Origin: Planomicrobium sp. Y74
Lineage (GTDB): Bacteria > Bacillota > Bacilli > Bacillales_A > Planococcaceae
Reading direction: 5' to 3'
DNA length: 64,000 nt
Assembly (NCBI RefSeq): GCF_003668635.1
Contig: NZ_RCWH01000005.1
Coordinates: forward strand, 62,001-126,000
Part shown: in pieces, positions 14,174 to 22,575 of the stretch
Numbering within the stretch: position 1 is the first letter of the stretch
Layout: every line of letters begins with the position of its first letter
Position numbers and translations under genes: made by a program
Notes under the pieces: generated by a model
The model's input: the letters and a program-made list of their open reading frames with translations, nothing else
Told to the model about the DNA's origin: nothing
Databases searched by the model: none

Positions 14174-16456
14174 ATGAAAATGGGAATCTCAACAGAAATG
14201 GATGCAGTCGAAAAAGCGTTGGAGCGTGCCGAGCAGTTGCATGGACTCGATACCACGGCATTGCGCAATAAAATCGGAGAGCTGGATGGCAAGATCGATA
14301 CGGAACAATCCATGCTTTATGCGCTGAACCGCATTTCGATGGATGAACCGAAATGGACATTCCTTGCAGCAGAACTTTATTGCAGCGAGCTTTATCGGCA
14401 GGCGGCCGCAAGCCGCGGTTATGAATCACAGGAGAAATACGGTGATTTTTATCGCCTTGTTGAAAAGCTCTCCCGTATCGGTATTTATTCGAATGACTTA
14501 TTGACAGCTTATTCGGAAGCGGAAATCAGGGAACTCGGTGCAGTTATTGAGCCGGAACGCGACCAATTATTCAATTACATCGGATTGTTCCTTTTAGCGG
14601 ATCGCTATTTGGCAAAAGATTACGAAGGGAATCTCCATGAATTGCCGCAGGAACGTTTTTTGGTAATTGCCATGGCATTAATGCAGAACGAACCAGCTGC
14701 CAAGCGGACTGAACTTGTGAGAGAAGCTTATTGGGCAATGAGTAATTTGTATATGACGGTAGCAACACCGACTTTATCAAATGCCGGCAAAAGTTTCGGC
14801 CAATTGTCTTCCTGCTTTATCGACACGGTGGATGACTCGCTGGACGGTATCTACTTGAACAACTGGGACATTGCGCGGCTTAGCAAAGACGGCGGCGGAC
14901 TCGGAATCTACTACGGCAAAGTCCGGGCGCTTGGCTCGGATATCAAGAAATTCAAAGGCAATTCCTCAGGAGTCATTCCGTGGATTCGCCTGGTCAATGA
15001 CACGGCGGTCAGCGTCGATCAACTTGGACAGCGTCAAGGAGCAGTGGCGGTTTACCTGGACGTTTTCCATAAAGACATCATGAACGGTTTCCTGGACCTG
15101 AAAACGAATAATGGCGATGAGCGCCGCAAAGCGCACGACATTTTTACGGGTGTTTCAATTCCCGATTTGTTTATGGAGAAATTGAAGGAAAGTGATGAAA
15201 ATGGCCGCAGTGTCGGCGAATGGAATACATTCTGTCCGCATCAGGTCAAGCAAGTGATGGGCTGGAAAGATGCGAACGGCAATGCACTTGGTTTGGAAGA
15301 TTTCTATGATGATACCGACCGTGCCTACTTCACCGAAAAATATGAAGAAGCGGTTTCTAATCCGTTATTGCCGAGAAAGACGTACCGGGCAATGGACATC
15401 ATGGCACGCATTATGGTGTCGCAGCTTGAAACAGGTACGCCGTATATGTTCTACCGTGATGAAGTCAACCGCCAGAATCCGAACAAGCATCTTCGCGGAC
15501 GCGGGTTGACGTCTATTTACTGCAGTAATCTATGTACAGAAATCATGCAAAACATGTCGGCGACAACAATTGTCAAAGAATTCACGGACGAAGATGGAAA
15601 CCTCGTGATAGTGCGTAAACCGGGTGACTTTGTGGTCTGTAACCTGTCATCGATCAATTTACCGCGCGCCGTAAAAGCGGACGTGCTGGAACGCTTGGTG
15701 CCAATTCAGATGCGCATGCTCGATAATGTTATCGACTTGAACACAATTTCTGTAGGGCAGGCAGATGCCACGAATAAAAAGTACCGCGCAGTTGGCTTGG
15801 GAACTTTCGGCTGGCATCACCTTCTGGCACTTGAAGGCATTCACTGGGAGACAGATCAAGCTGTTGAATTTGCGGACAAATTATATGAAGAAATTGCTTA
15901 TCACTCAATCCGTTCATCGATGGAACTGGCGAAAGAAAAAGGCAGTTATCGGGAATTCGAAGGTTCAGAATGGCAGACGGGCGAGTATTTCTCCCGGAAA
16001 GGCTATGAAGGCGAGAAATGGCAGGAGCTGCAACAAGAAATTGCAGAGAACGGCGTGCGGAACGGCTGGATGATGGCCGTGGCTCCGAACTCGTCGACAG
16101 CGAAAATCGGCGGCTCCACAGACGGAATCGATCCGCTGTATGCCGTGGAATATGCGGAAGAGAAGAAGAACTTCAAATTTAAAGTGACGGCACCGGATCT
16201 TGATCACCGGACATACGATTATTACCGCCGCGCCCGCCATGTACTGGACCAGAAATGGAGCATCCGCCAGAACGCTGCAAGGCAGCGCCATATCGACCAG
16301 GCAATCAGCTTCAATCTGTATGTGCCGCACACTGTAAAGGCGAAGGAATTGCTGGAGCTTCACCTGGAAGCATGGCAGCAGGGATTGAAAACGACTTATT
16401 ATGTACGCAGCACTTCGCAGGCAGAAATCGAAGAATGCGAAGCGTGCCAAAGCTGA
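14174..16456 (+). CDS. nrdA: Class I ribonucleotide reductase, large subunit
   Basis: The protein has 760 residues and reduces ribonucleoside diphosphates to deoxy forms. Active-site elements are present: FGQLSSCFI (redox Cys), YCSNLCTEI (Asn, thiyl Cys, Glu), VVCNLSSINLP (second redox Cys), TTYYVRS (radical-transfer Tyr pair) and a C-terminal CEAC that takes electrons from thioredoxin or glutaredoxin. The N-terminus is helical but lacks a full ATP-cone pattern, so dATP inhibition through that domain is doubtful. AAGGAG lies 11 bases before ATG 14174. It is followed by nrdB and a flavodoxin. Confidence 0.94.
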   Translation: MKMGISTEMDAVEKALERAEQLHGLDTTALRNKIGELDGKIDTEQSMLYALNRISMDEPKWTFLAAELYCSELYRQAAASRGYESQEKYGDFYRLVEKLSRIGIYSNDLLTAYSEAEIRELGAVIEPERDQLFNYIGLFLLADRYLAKDYEGNLHELPQERFLVIAMALMQNEPAAKRTELVREAYWAMSNLYMTVATPTLSNAGKSFGQLSSCFIDTVDDSLDGIYLNNWDIARLSKDGGGLGIYYGKVRALGSDIKKFKGNSSGVIPWIRLVNDTAVSVDQLGQRQGAVAVYLDVFHKDIMNGFLDLKTNNGDERRKAHDIFTGVSIPDLFMEKLKESDENGRSVGEWNTFCPHQVKQVMGWKDANGNALGLEDFYDDTDRAYFTEKYEEAVSNPLLPRKTYRAMDIMARIMVSQLETGTPYMFYRDEVNRQNPNKHLRGRGLTSIYCSNLCTEIMQNMSATTIVKEFTDEDGNLVIVRKPGDFVVCNLSSINLPRAVKADVLERLVPIQMRMLDNVIDLNTISVGQADATNKKYRAVGLGTFGWHHLLALEGIHWETDQAVEFADKLYEEIAYHSIRSSMELAKEKGSYREFEGSEWQTGEYFSRKGYEGEKWQELQQEIAENGVRNGWMMAVAPNSSTAKIGGSTDGIDPLYAVEYAEEKKNFKFKVTAPDLDHRTYDYYRRARHVLDQKWSIRQNAARQRHIDQAISFNLYVPHTVKAKELLELHLEAWQQGLKTTYYVRSTSQAEIEECEACQS

Positions 16457-16466
16457 GGGAGGACTT

Positions 16467-17516
16467 ATGATGGCAATCGATACACCTTTAACAAAGATCA
16501 AACTGCTCAATCCTGAGCATCCAAATAAATCGACAGGCATTTTGAACGGCAAATCATCAGGATTATTGAACTGGAATGATATTGCCTATCCTCAGATGTA
16601 TGATCTGTATCAGACGCTGCTGTCGAATTTCTGGAAAGCGCAGGAAATCAATATGCAGGACGACATCAAACAATGGGACCACTTGAGTGCCACGGAGCGG
16701 GACGTTTTCCTCCGGATCAATACACAGCTGGCATCGCTCGACAGTCTGCAGACACCGACGATGACGATGGCGATGGACTATGTGACCGACTCAAGTTTCA
16801 AAGCGATCTTCGCGGTCATTTCCCAGCAGGAAGCGGTCCATAACGAATCGTATTCCTATATTCTGAGTTCGCTTGTGTCAGTGGCTGAGCAAAATGCGCG
16901 CTTCGACCAGGCGAAAAGTGATCCGGTTGTGCGGAAGCGCAATGATTTGATTCTCGATGCCTACGAAGAATTCCGCCAGAATCCGACGCCGCAGAGCCTA
17001 TTCAAGCTGGGCATCAATTCGATCAACCTTGAAGGCATTTATTTCTATGCCGGCTTCGCATTTTTCTATCACCTGGCGCGACAGCAGAAGATGCTGAAGA
17101 CGAGCACGATGATCAGCTATATCCAGCGCGACGAGATGCAGCATGCTTACTTCATCGGACAGTTTGTCCGGATTTTATTGACGGAGAATCCTGAGTTAAA
17201 CAATGAAGAGAATATCGACTATATTTACCGGACAGTTGATCAGGCGGTGCAGCTTGAAAAGGAATGGGCCGAGTACATTCTGGCTGATATTGAAGGACTC
17301 GATCTGGACGAATTCGGTGATTACGTCGAATACCTTGCGAATAAACGATTGCGTCAGCTGGGCATGAAAAATCTCTACGAAGAGCGCAGCAATCCGATGC
17401 CATGGATCCAGGTATTCGGCGATGACATGATGAACGGCACAAAATCGGATTTCTTCGAACAGAAGTCGCGTACGTATTCGAAAGTGTCCCAGTCCAATGG
17501 GTTTGATGAATTGTAA
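16467..17516 (+). CDS. nrdB: Class I ribonucleotide reductase, small (radical) subunit
   Basis: The protein has 349 residues. The di-metal ligands can be read: Asp in SLDSLQTP, Glu and His in QQEAVHNESY, Glu in LEGIYFYAGF, and Glu and His in RDEMQHAYF. The Tyr four residues after the first His (HNESY) fits the radical Tyr of class Ia/Ib. It houses the metal-radical cofactor for NrdA. GAGGGAGG lies 4 bases before ATG 16467. The longer frame starting at 16401 overlaps nrdA and is not used. Whether the metals are Fe or Mn cannot be read from sequence. Confidence 0.93.
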   Translation: MMAIDTPLTKIKLLNPEHPNKSTGILNGKSSGLLNWNDIAYPQMYDLYQTLLSNFWKAQEINMQDDIKQWDHLSATERDVFLRINTQLASLDSLQTPTMTMAMDYVTDSSFKAIFAVISQQEAVHNESYSYILSSLVSVAEQNARFDQAKSDPVVRKRNDLILDAYEEFRQNPTPQSLFKLGINSINLEGIYFYAGFAFFYHLARQQKMLKTSTMISYIQRDEMQHAYFIGQFVRILLTENPELNNEENIDYIYRTVDQAVQLEKEWAEYILADIEGLDLDEFGDYVEYLANKRLRQLGMKNLYEERSNPMPWIQVFGDDMMNGTKSDFFEQKSRTYSKVSQSNGFDEL

Positions 17517-17985
17517 TCAGAAAATCGTTATCGTCTATGCATCGGTCACCGGCAATACACAGGCAGTGGCTGAAATTTTAACGGAACGCTTCCGGACTGT
17601 GGGCTTTTTGCCTGACGTCTGCGAAATTAATCATTTTGATGTGAATGAACTCAAACGTTACGATATAGTTGTCATCGGCACGTATACATGGGGAAGCGGA
17701 GAAGTTCCGGCAGAAATTCAGGAGCTGTTTGAAGCGTTCGAAAAATTGGAGCGTCCCGAACTGGTAACGGCTGTGTTCGGGACAGGTGACAGCTTCTTTT
17801 CGGAATTCTGCGGAGCGGTCAACCGCTTTCGGGATATGCTGTATGTCCATACCAATCTTGCCGCGACGCTGAAGATTGAACTTATGCCGCAGGAAACAGA
17901 TTTGGTGCGGTGTCAAAAGTTTGTTGAAGCGGTGGCCAGGCGACTGGTGGATACTGATAAAATGAGAAAACGCAAAGCGACTTGA
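17506..17985 (+). CDS. Flavodoxin, possible NrdI-like partner
   Basis: The protein has 159 residues and is a typical short flavodoxin: VIVYASVTGNTQAVAEIL binds the FMN phosphate, GTYTWGSGEVP forms the 60s loop, and VFGTGDSFFSEFCGAV the 90s loop. It carries single electrons in the cytoplasm. Its ATG lies inside the end of nrdB (11-base overlap), so it is coupled to the reductase. NrdI proteins activate Mn-NrdF and are also flavodoxin-like, but they usually have a different 60s loop. This could serve the same job or supply electrons. A terminator overlaps its 3' end. Confidence 0.85.
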   Translation: MNCNQKIVIVYASVTGNTQAVAEILTERFRTVGFLPDVCEINHFDVNELKRYDIVVIGTYTWGSGEVPAEIQELFEAFEKLERPELVTAVFGTGDSFFSEFCGAVNRFRDMLYVHTNLAATLKIELMPQETDLVRCQKFVEAVARRLVDTDKMRKRKAT

Positions 17986-18010
17986 AAGTGGAGTCGCTTT
18001 GCGTTTTTTT
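17967..18010 (+). terminator. Intrinsic terminator of the nrd operon
   Basis: AAAACGCAAAGCGACT pairs with the matching arm before TTTTTTT. It overlaps the last codons of the flavodoxin gene. Confidence 0.9.
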
Positions 18011-18029
18011 AGTCGGCGAATAATTAGGC

Positions 18030-18149
18030 AATCGACGATAAACAGGAAAGAATCGACGATAAACGACTAAAAATCGACGATAAACCCAAAAAAATCGACG
18101 ATAAACGTCTGACAATCGACGATAAACTCAAAAAAACCGCCGATAAACG
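18030..18149 (+). repeat. Family A array, 6 units, exact 21-bp period
   Basis: The core ATCGACGATAAAC starts at 18031, 18052, 18073, 18094 and 18115, and a variant ACCGCCGATAAAC at 18136, each 21 bases apart. The 8-base linkers differ. This is the best-preserved copy. It lies just after the nrd terminator and about 50 bases before the padR operator. Read on the minus strand it gives a spurious repeated VYRRF peptide. Confidence 0.93.
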
Positions 18150-18198
18150 AGAATTCCATACAAGACGTGAGCATTCCAATGAAAAATAAAACTCCTTT

Positions 18199-18237
18199 AC
18201 TATGTCGCGTTGTGATATAGTCGAGGTATGACATAGT
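18199..18237 (+). promoter_or_regulatory. Candidate PadR operator
   Basis: ACTATGTC (18199-18206) and GACATAGT (18230-18237) form an 8-base inverted repeat. A third ATAGT half-site (18217-18221, within GATATAGTCG) lies between them. PadR-type repressors often bind ATGT...ACAT sites and control their own operons. The position directly before padR fits autoregulation. Confidence 0.6.
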
Positions 18238-18254
18238 GGAGAAGAGGGCTACCT

Positions 18255-18584
18255 GTGGATATCCAAAAAATGCTGAAGAAATATGTGCCGATGACAGAAA
18301 CGGCTTTCTATATTTTATTATCTCTGACGGAGCCCCGGCATGGCTACGGCATCGTCAAGCATGTCGAAGAGATTACAGCCGGCCGCCTGGTACTGGGCTC
18401 CGGAACGGTTTACGGCACGTTGACCAAAATGCAGAAAGACGGCGTGATTACGGTGTTCGCGGATGAACAGCGGAAGACGGTCTATGAGATTACCGGCGCC
18501 GGCAAAGAATTGATGAAGGCAGAAATAACGAGAATCAAAGAACTGCAGCGCAATGCAATTGTGTTCGAGGGGGAATTCGAATGA
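18255..18584 (+). CDS. PadR family transcriptional regulator
   Basis: The protein has 109 residues with the PadR winged helix: TETAFYILLSLTEPRHGYGIVKHVEEIT, GSGTVYGTLTKMQKDGVIT and ITGAGKELMKAEITRI. It lacks the long C-terminal dimer domain, as in the short PadR-s2 group. GTG 18255 is chosen, with gaagaggg 7 bases upstream. Its stop overlaps the next ATG (ATGA). PadR followed by DUF2812 is a common pair in Firmicutes, probably a ligand- or stress-responsive membrane system. Confidence 0.92.
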   Translation: MDIQKMLKKYVPMTETAFYILLSLTEPRHGYGIVKHVEEITAGRLVLGSGTVYGTLTKMQKDGVITVFADEQRKTVYEITGAGKELMKAEITRIKELQRNAIVFEGEFE

Positions 18585-19237
18585 AGAAAGTGTACAGGCC
18601 ATTTTGGAGTTATGATGTTCAAAAGACAGAAACGTGGCTATCGGACATGGCGGAACAAGGATTAGTGTTTGACCGATTAAACCGCTGGACGCGCTGCTTT
18701 TATTTTCAGGAGGGGAAACCGAAAAAACAGGTGTACCGTATAGCGTACGACAAGATGAAAACATCCGTATTACCGAAGACGCTGCAGGACGAAGGCTGGG
18801 AAAAGGCTGCAACTGCCGGTAACTGGGAGTTCAGTTCTAATGAACAACCCCAAAGCGCTATTAAGACATCCCCGATTCGCGATGGGATCATTAAGCATAA
18901 CCGGATGATTACGTTTTTATTTTTCCCTATGGTTTTTTATTTCATGGTTATACTGCTGAATTTTACTGTTTCGATGATGTCTTCCTGGTTACAGGATGGA
19001 GGCAGTAATATCGTAGAAAGCCCGATGTGGATCGTGACTTATCTATTCTTCGCTCTCGTACTGGGTGCTATAGTACTCGGAATTTATTCAATTGCCAAAA
19101 TAACCGGGACGAATAAGGAACTCGATGGAACGACAGATGGATTCTGGCCTGTCGATGAAATAGACCAACAGAGTGAAAAGGAATTGAAGAAGGCGCTGGG
19201 TGACGAAGGTGAAATTCAGCTGGATGTATTCACCTGA
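18581..19237 (+). CDS. DUF2812 membrane protein (first copy)
   Basis: The protein has 218 residues. The N-terminal DUF2812 domain (about residues 1-90) includes YRPFWSYDVQKTETWLSDMA, FYFQEGKPKKQVYRIAYD and DEGWEKAAT. Two membrane helices follow (FLFFPMVFYFMVILL; IVTYLFFALVLGAIVLGIY). Its function is unknown. It is coupled to padR by a four-base overlap and overlaps the second copy by 38 bases, which suggests tight co-translation of the three. Confidence 0.88.
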   Translation: MKKVYRPFWSYDVQKTETWLSDMAEQGLVFDRLNRWTRCFYFQEGKPKKQVYRIAYDKMKTSVLPKTLQDEGWEKAATAGNWEFSSNEQPQSAIKTSPIRDGIIKHNRMITFLFFPMVFYFMVILLNFTVSMMSSWLQDGGSNIVESPMWIVTYLFFALVLGAIVLGIYSIAKITGTNKELDGTTDGFWPVDEIDQQSEKELKKALGDEGEIQLDVFT

Positions 19238-19760
19238 CAAAATGGAACACTGGCTGGAGTCGATGGAAAGGCGCGGTTTGAACCTTTACCGGGTGAATAA
19301 AATCGGAACCATCTTTCACTTCATCAAAGGCGAACCACGTCGAATCGCTTACCGTGTAGATTACCAAAGAGGACCGACCCAAAGTTATTTTGCCATTCAC
19401 CGGGAAGCCGGATGGAATGAAGAATTCACGTCACTTTCGAATATGGAGAAATGGACGATCTGGAGCAAAGTTTACAATGAAGGCGAAGAACGGCCGCAAT
19501 TATACAGCGATCAAAGCAGCCGGTTAAAACACGCGAAAAGAATTGCGGTAACATATACGGCCATGTTCTCGCCGCTTGTAGCTTTTTATATTTATTTCAT
19601 CATCGGTAATATAAGCAGAGCAGGTACAATGCAGGATTGGCTGTCATGGAGCAGCAGCGGTTTATTCATCATCGCCATCCTAATTTTTGGCACATTCATT
19701 GTGCGGATATGGGCGTATTATGGCCGTTTGAGAAAACAGAAGACTGCTTGGGGAAACTGA
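19200..19760 (+). CDS. DUF2812 membrane protein (second copy)
   Basis: The protein has 186 residues and the same layout: SWMYSPDKMEHWLESMERRG, FHFIKGEPRRIAYRVDYQ, HREAGWNEEFTSL and two membrane helices. It is a divergent duplicate of the preceding gene rather than a frameshifted part of it, because each has its own complete domain and helices. GTG 19200 has gaagaagg 6 bases upstream; GTG 19209 and ATG 19224 are alternatives. The two copies may form a heteromer. Confidence 0.85.
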   Translation: MTKVKFSWMYSPDKMEHWLESMERRGLNLYRVNKIGTIFHFIKGEPRRIAYRVDYQRGPTQSYFAIHREAGWNEEFTSLSNMEKWTIWSKVYNEGEERPQLYSDQSSRLKHAKRIAVTYTAMFSPLVAFYIYFIIGNISRAGTMQDWLSWSSSGLFIIAILIFGTFIVRIWAYYGRLRKQKTAWGN

Positions 19761-19873
19761 AACGGTCAGCCGCACACTTCGATGGCAGTAGCTCCTGACT
19801 ATACGTGTTTAACCCAACTATAAAGGGGAAAGGGACAGTATAGAATAATCGACAAACAAAAGGAGGAGTTCAA

Positions 19874-20080
19874 ATGGCTCAAGCCAAATGGATGAAACTC
19901 GGAGCTGCTGCATTCCTGTCTGTCGGTATGCTGGCTGCATGTGGCGATGCTGAAGATGAACAGCCTACTGATGAAGATATCGATGTAACACCGGAAGAAG
20001 GCGAACAGGAAATAATACCGGAAGAAGAGCCGAAAGAAGGCGAAGAAGACGAAGAAGAGGAAGAGGAAGAGGAAGAGTAA
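19874..20080 (+). CDS. Tiny acidic lipoprotein (copy 1)
   Basis: This 68-residue protein begins MAQAKWMKLGAAAFLSVGML with lipobox LAAC. The mature part is almost only Glu and Asp with Pro-Glu pairs, ending in a run of Glu. AAGGAGG precedes ATG 19874 and a terminator follows directly. A second 68-residue protein at 27365 shares the KWxKxGAAAF signal and acidic tail. The role is unknown; a charged outer-surface layer or ion binding is conceivable. Confidence 0.8.
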   Translation: MAQAKWMKLGAAAFLSVGMLAACGDAEDEQPTDEDIDVTPEEGEQEIIPEEEPKEGEEDEEEEEEEEE

Positions 20081-20085
20081 TGGCG

Positions 20086-20114
20086 CCAATCGCTGAATGC
20101 GATTGGTTTTTTTA
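20086..20114 (+). terminator. Intrinsic terminator
   Basis: CCAATCGC pairs with GCGATTGG over a short loop and is followed by seven T, directly after the acidic lipoprotein stop. Confidence 0.85.
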
Positions 20115-20223
20115 TGAAAATTTCCGAATATATCTTTAGAACAAAGACCGGCGGGGTATGGAAGAATTATAAGAACTATGGACGAAAGCTGTAAACGAAG
20201 CCGGAATGTGAGGAGGGATTAAG

Positions 20224-21678
20224 ATTTCATTCGAATGGTGGAGCGCTTTAAGTAATCTTTTTATCATCTTGAATGTAGTGCTGGCATTTTTTATATTGTT
20301 TTTTGAACGGAAAACGGCTTCTTCAGCCTGGGCATGGATTTTAATCCTCTTCTTCGTGCCGGTTGTTGGTTTTGTCCTCTATCTGTTATTTGGAAAACCG
20401 TTACGGCGGGACCGGCTTAAACGGCCGGCTGCCTATGAAAATCCTGATTTTGCAGCACTAGTGGATCAGCAGCTGGACGGATTGAAATCGGAGAGTTTCA
20501 AAACTGCATCACCGGTTGCCGAAGACATGAAAAATATTATTCAGATGAATATGATAAGGACCCGGGCGCCTATTTCAACTGCAACGGATATAGTGATTTA
20601 TAATGATGGCAAACGTAAATTTGAAGCTTTATTTGAAGATATCCGCAAAGCACAGGATCATATCCATCTGCAGTATTTTATTGTCAAAAATGATGATATT
20701 GGAAAGCGGCTTCTGAATTTATTGATCGACAAAGCCCAACAAGGGGTCAAAGTGCTGTTCCTGTATGATGACTTGGGATCGAGCAGCTTGCCGAAAGACT
20801 TTTTTGATGAATTGAACAAGGCTGGTGGAAGGGCAGCAGCGTTCCTGCCGGCAATGCTGTCGAGTATAAATCCCCGGTTGAACCACCGGAATCACCGGAA
20901 GCTGATGGTGGTGGATGGCGTAATTGGCTATGTTGGCGGCTTCAACGTCGGGGATGAGTATCTCGGGGAGAAAAAGGAGTTCGGTTACTGGCGTGACACG
21001 CATCTTCGGGTTGAAGGGGAGATCGTCCTTTCGCTGCAGAACCGTTTTTTCATCGACTGGAATCAGGCAGCTGATAAATATCCGATGAAGTATGCCGAAA
21101 ATTATTTTCCCCAGCTGGACAATAAAGAAGGTGCGCCTATGCAGATTGTCGCTAGTGGTCCTTTGGAAACGCATGAAGATATTAAAAATGGATTCTTAAA
21201 AATGATCCATCATGCACGGAAGTCCATTTATCTGCAGACTCCTTATTTTATACCCGACAAGTCGATTATGGATGCGTTAAAAACTGCGGTGCTTGGAGGA
21301 GTTGATGTTCAAATCATGATTCCGCATCTGGGTGATCATCTTTTCGTCCATTCCGCTACGCTGTCCTTTGTACGTGAATTAGTGAAGGATGGCGTCAAAG
21401 TCTTTAAGTATAAAAATGGATTTCTGCACGCAAAAACACTGATAATTGATGAAAAAGCTTATACAGTTGGTTCCGCGAATATGGATATTCGCAGTTTTGC
21501 TTTGAATTTCGAATTGAATGCGTTTGTATATGATTTGGATGCAACCCAGGAAATGGTCAATGTCTATTTACAGGACAAAAAGCTGTCAGTGGAAATGACA
21601 GAAGAGACTTTTGAAAATCAACCATGGCTGGAAAAAGCGAAACAAGACATTGCGAAGCTGGTTTCGCCGATATTGTGA
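20224..21678 (+). CDS. cls: Cardiolipin synthase
   Basis: It joins two phosphatidylglycerols into cardiolipin at the membrane. Two N-terminal membrane helices (LFIILNVVLAFFILFFE; WAWILILFFVPVVGFVLYLL) precede two phospholipase D motifs: NHRNHRKLMVVDG and FLHAKTLIIDEKAYTVGSAN. Canonical ATG 20269 would cut into the first helix. AGGAGGG ends at 20217, and the only codon at the right distance is ATT 20224. That start gives 484 residues, the usual Cls length, and the N-terminus aligns with B. subtilis ClsA from memory. A TTG at 20266 is less likely. The ATT start is inferred. Confidence 0.92.
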   Translation: MSFEWWSALSNLFIILNVVLAFFILFFERKTASSAWAWILILFFVPVVGFVLYLLFGKPLRRDRLKRPAAYENPDFAALVDQQLDGLKSESFKTASPVAEDMKNIIQMNMIRTRAPISTATDIVIYNDGKRKFEALFEDIRKAQDHIHLQYFIVKNDDIGKRLLNLLIDKAQQGVKVLFLYDDLGSSSLPKDFFDELNKAGGRAAAFLPAMLSSINPRLNHRNHRKLMVVDGVIGYVGGFNVGDEYLGEKKEFGYWRDTHLRVEGEIVLSLQNRFFIDWNQAADKYPMKYAENYFPQLDNKEGAPMQIVASGPLETHEDIKNGFLKMIHHARKSIYLQTPYFIPDKSIMDALKTAVLGGVDVQIMIPHLGDHLFVHSATLSFVRELVKDGVKVFKYKNGFLHAKTLIIDEKAYTVGSANMDIRSFALNFELNAFVYDLDATQEMVNVYLQDKKLSVEMTEETFENQPWLEKAKQDIAKLVSPIL

Positions 21679-21782
21679 TATTTTGGAGTCTGCTTGGCGG
21701 ATAGGTGTGGGAGAAGCCGGTTTATGTTCAAATCAACAGTAAAAAGGCTTTAATGATAATTCTTGATTAAGTAATGCACATG

Positions 21783-21826
21783 AAAAAATCCCCGCCGCTC
21801 TTCAATTGAGCTAAGGGGATTTTATT
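21783..21826. terminator. Bidirectional terminator between cls and the iron ABC genes
   Basis: AAAAAATCCCC pairs with GGGGATTTTATT around an inner GCTC/GAGC stem. It closes both convergent units. Confidence 0.8.
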
Positions 21827-22574
21827 AGTTAACGCCGGTCAAGCTTTTCTCGACAAATCCATCGGTTGATGGCTGAACACCGGTCTGGCGGTACGTATCG
21901 AGCATATCACAAGGACGTCCGACAAATTCAATGCGGCCGTTTTTCAATTTGACGATCCGGTCTGCCAGAATGTGGGCATCTTTTTCGTCATGGGTAACAA
22001 AAATTGAAGTGATATTCGCCTTTTTCAGAATGTCGCGCAACTCTTCGCGGATTTTCCCTTGAAGTTCGGCGTCCAGGTTACTGAACGGTTCATCGAGCAG
22101 AATCAGATGCGGATTTGGAGCGACAGCGCGTGCAATGGCGACACGCTGCTGCTGCCCGCCGCTCAGTTGATGCGGATAGCGTTTTCCGAAATCCTGTAGC
22201 TCCACGAGCTCCAAAACCTCCTGGAGGCGCTTTTTCTTAGCGGCTTTTTTCATTCGGAACAGCCCGAACAGTATGTTTTCGGCAACGGTCAAATGAGGGA
22301 AAAGTGCGTAATCTTGAAATACCATACCAATGCCGCGCTTCTCAGGCTGCAGGAAAATTTTATCGTCAAACAGCACTTCATCCTGTATAATGAGGCGTCC
22401 TTTTTCAGGTTTTTCAAGACCTGCCAAAAGGCGCAGTACGGTACTTTTACCGCTGCCGCTGCGTCCAAGAATGGAGATGACTTCGCCTTTTTCAATCTTC
22501 AGTGTGAAATTGTCCAATGCTCTCGTCTTCGCATCGGTGTATGAAAAGCAAACGTCTTCAATTGCCACAAACAT
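21825..22574 (-). CDS. Ferric iron ABC transporter, ATP-binding protein
   Basis: The protein has 249 residues. Walker A GRSGSGKST, Q-loop VFQDYALFPHLT, signature LSGGQQQRVAIARA, Walker B LILLDEPFSNLD and H-loop VTHDE are all intact. It belongs to the FutC/FbpC group that drives ferric iron uptake. The longer frame from 22628 overlaps the permease; ATG 22574 has agggag 10 bases upstream and starts just after the permease TAG. It is the last gene of a Fur-controlled three-gene operon. Confidence 0.92.
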   Translation of the reverse strand: MFVAIEDVCFSYTDAKTRALDNFTLKIEKGEVISILGRSGSGKSTVLRLLAGLEKPEKGRLIIQDEVLFDDKIFLQPEKRGIGMVFQDYALFPHLTVAENILFGLFRMKKAAKKKRLQEVLELVELQDFGKRYPHQLSGGQQQRVAIARAVAPNPHLILLDEPFSNLDAELQGKIREELRDILKKANITSIFVTHDEKDAHILADRIVKLKNGRIEFVGRPCDMLDTYRQTGVQPSTDGFVEKSLTGVN

Positions 22575-22575
22575 G

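Noticed and set aside
17882-18115. Minus-strand protein with repeated VYRRF
   Set aside because: It is the translation of the family A array plus the nrd terminator.
18030-18149. CRISPR array
   Set aside because: Units repeat every 21 bases with linkers of about 8 bases, far shorter than CRISPR spacers, and no cas genes lie nearby. The same holds for 3162, 6751, 27091, 30127 and 37221.
18581-19760. One DUF2812 gene split by a frameshift
   Set aside because: Each frame has its own full DUF2812 domain and its own pair of membrane helices, so they are duplicates.
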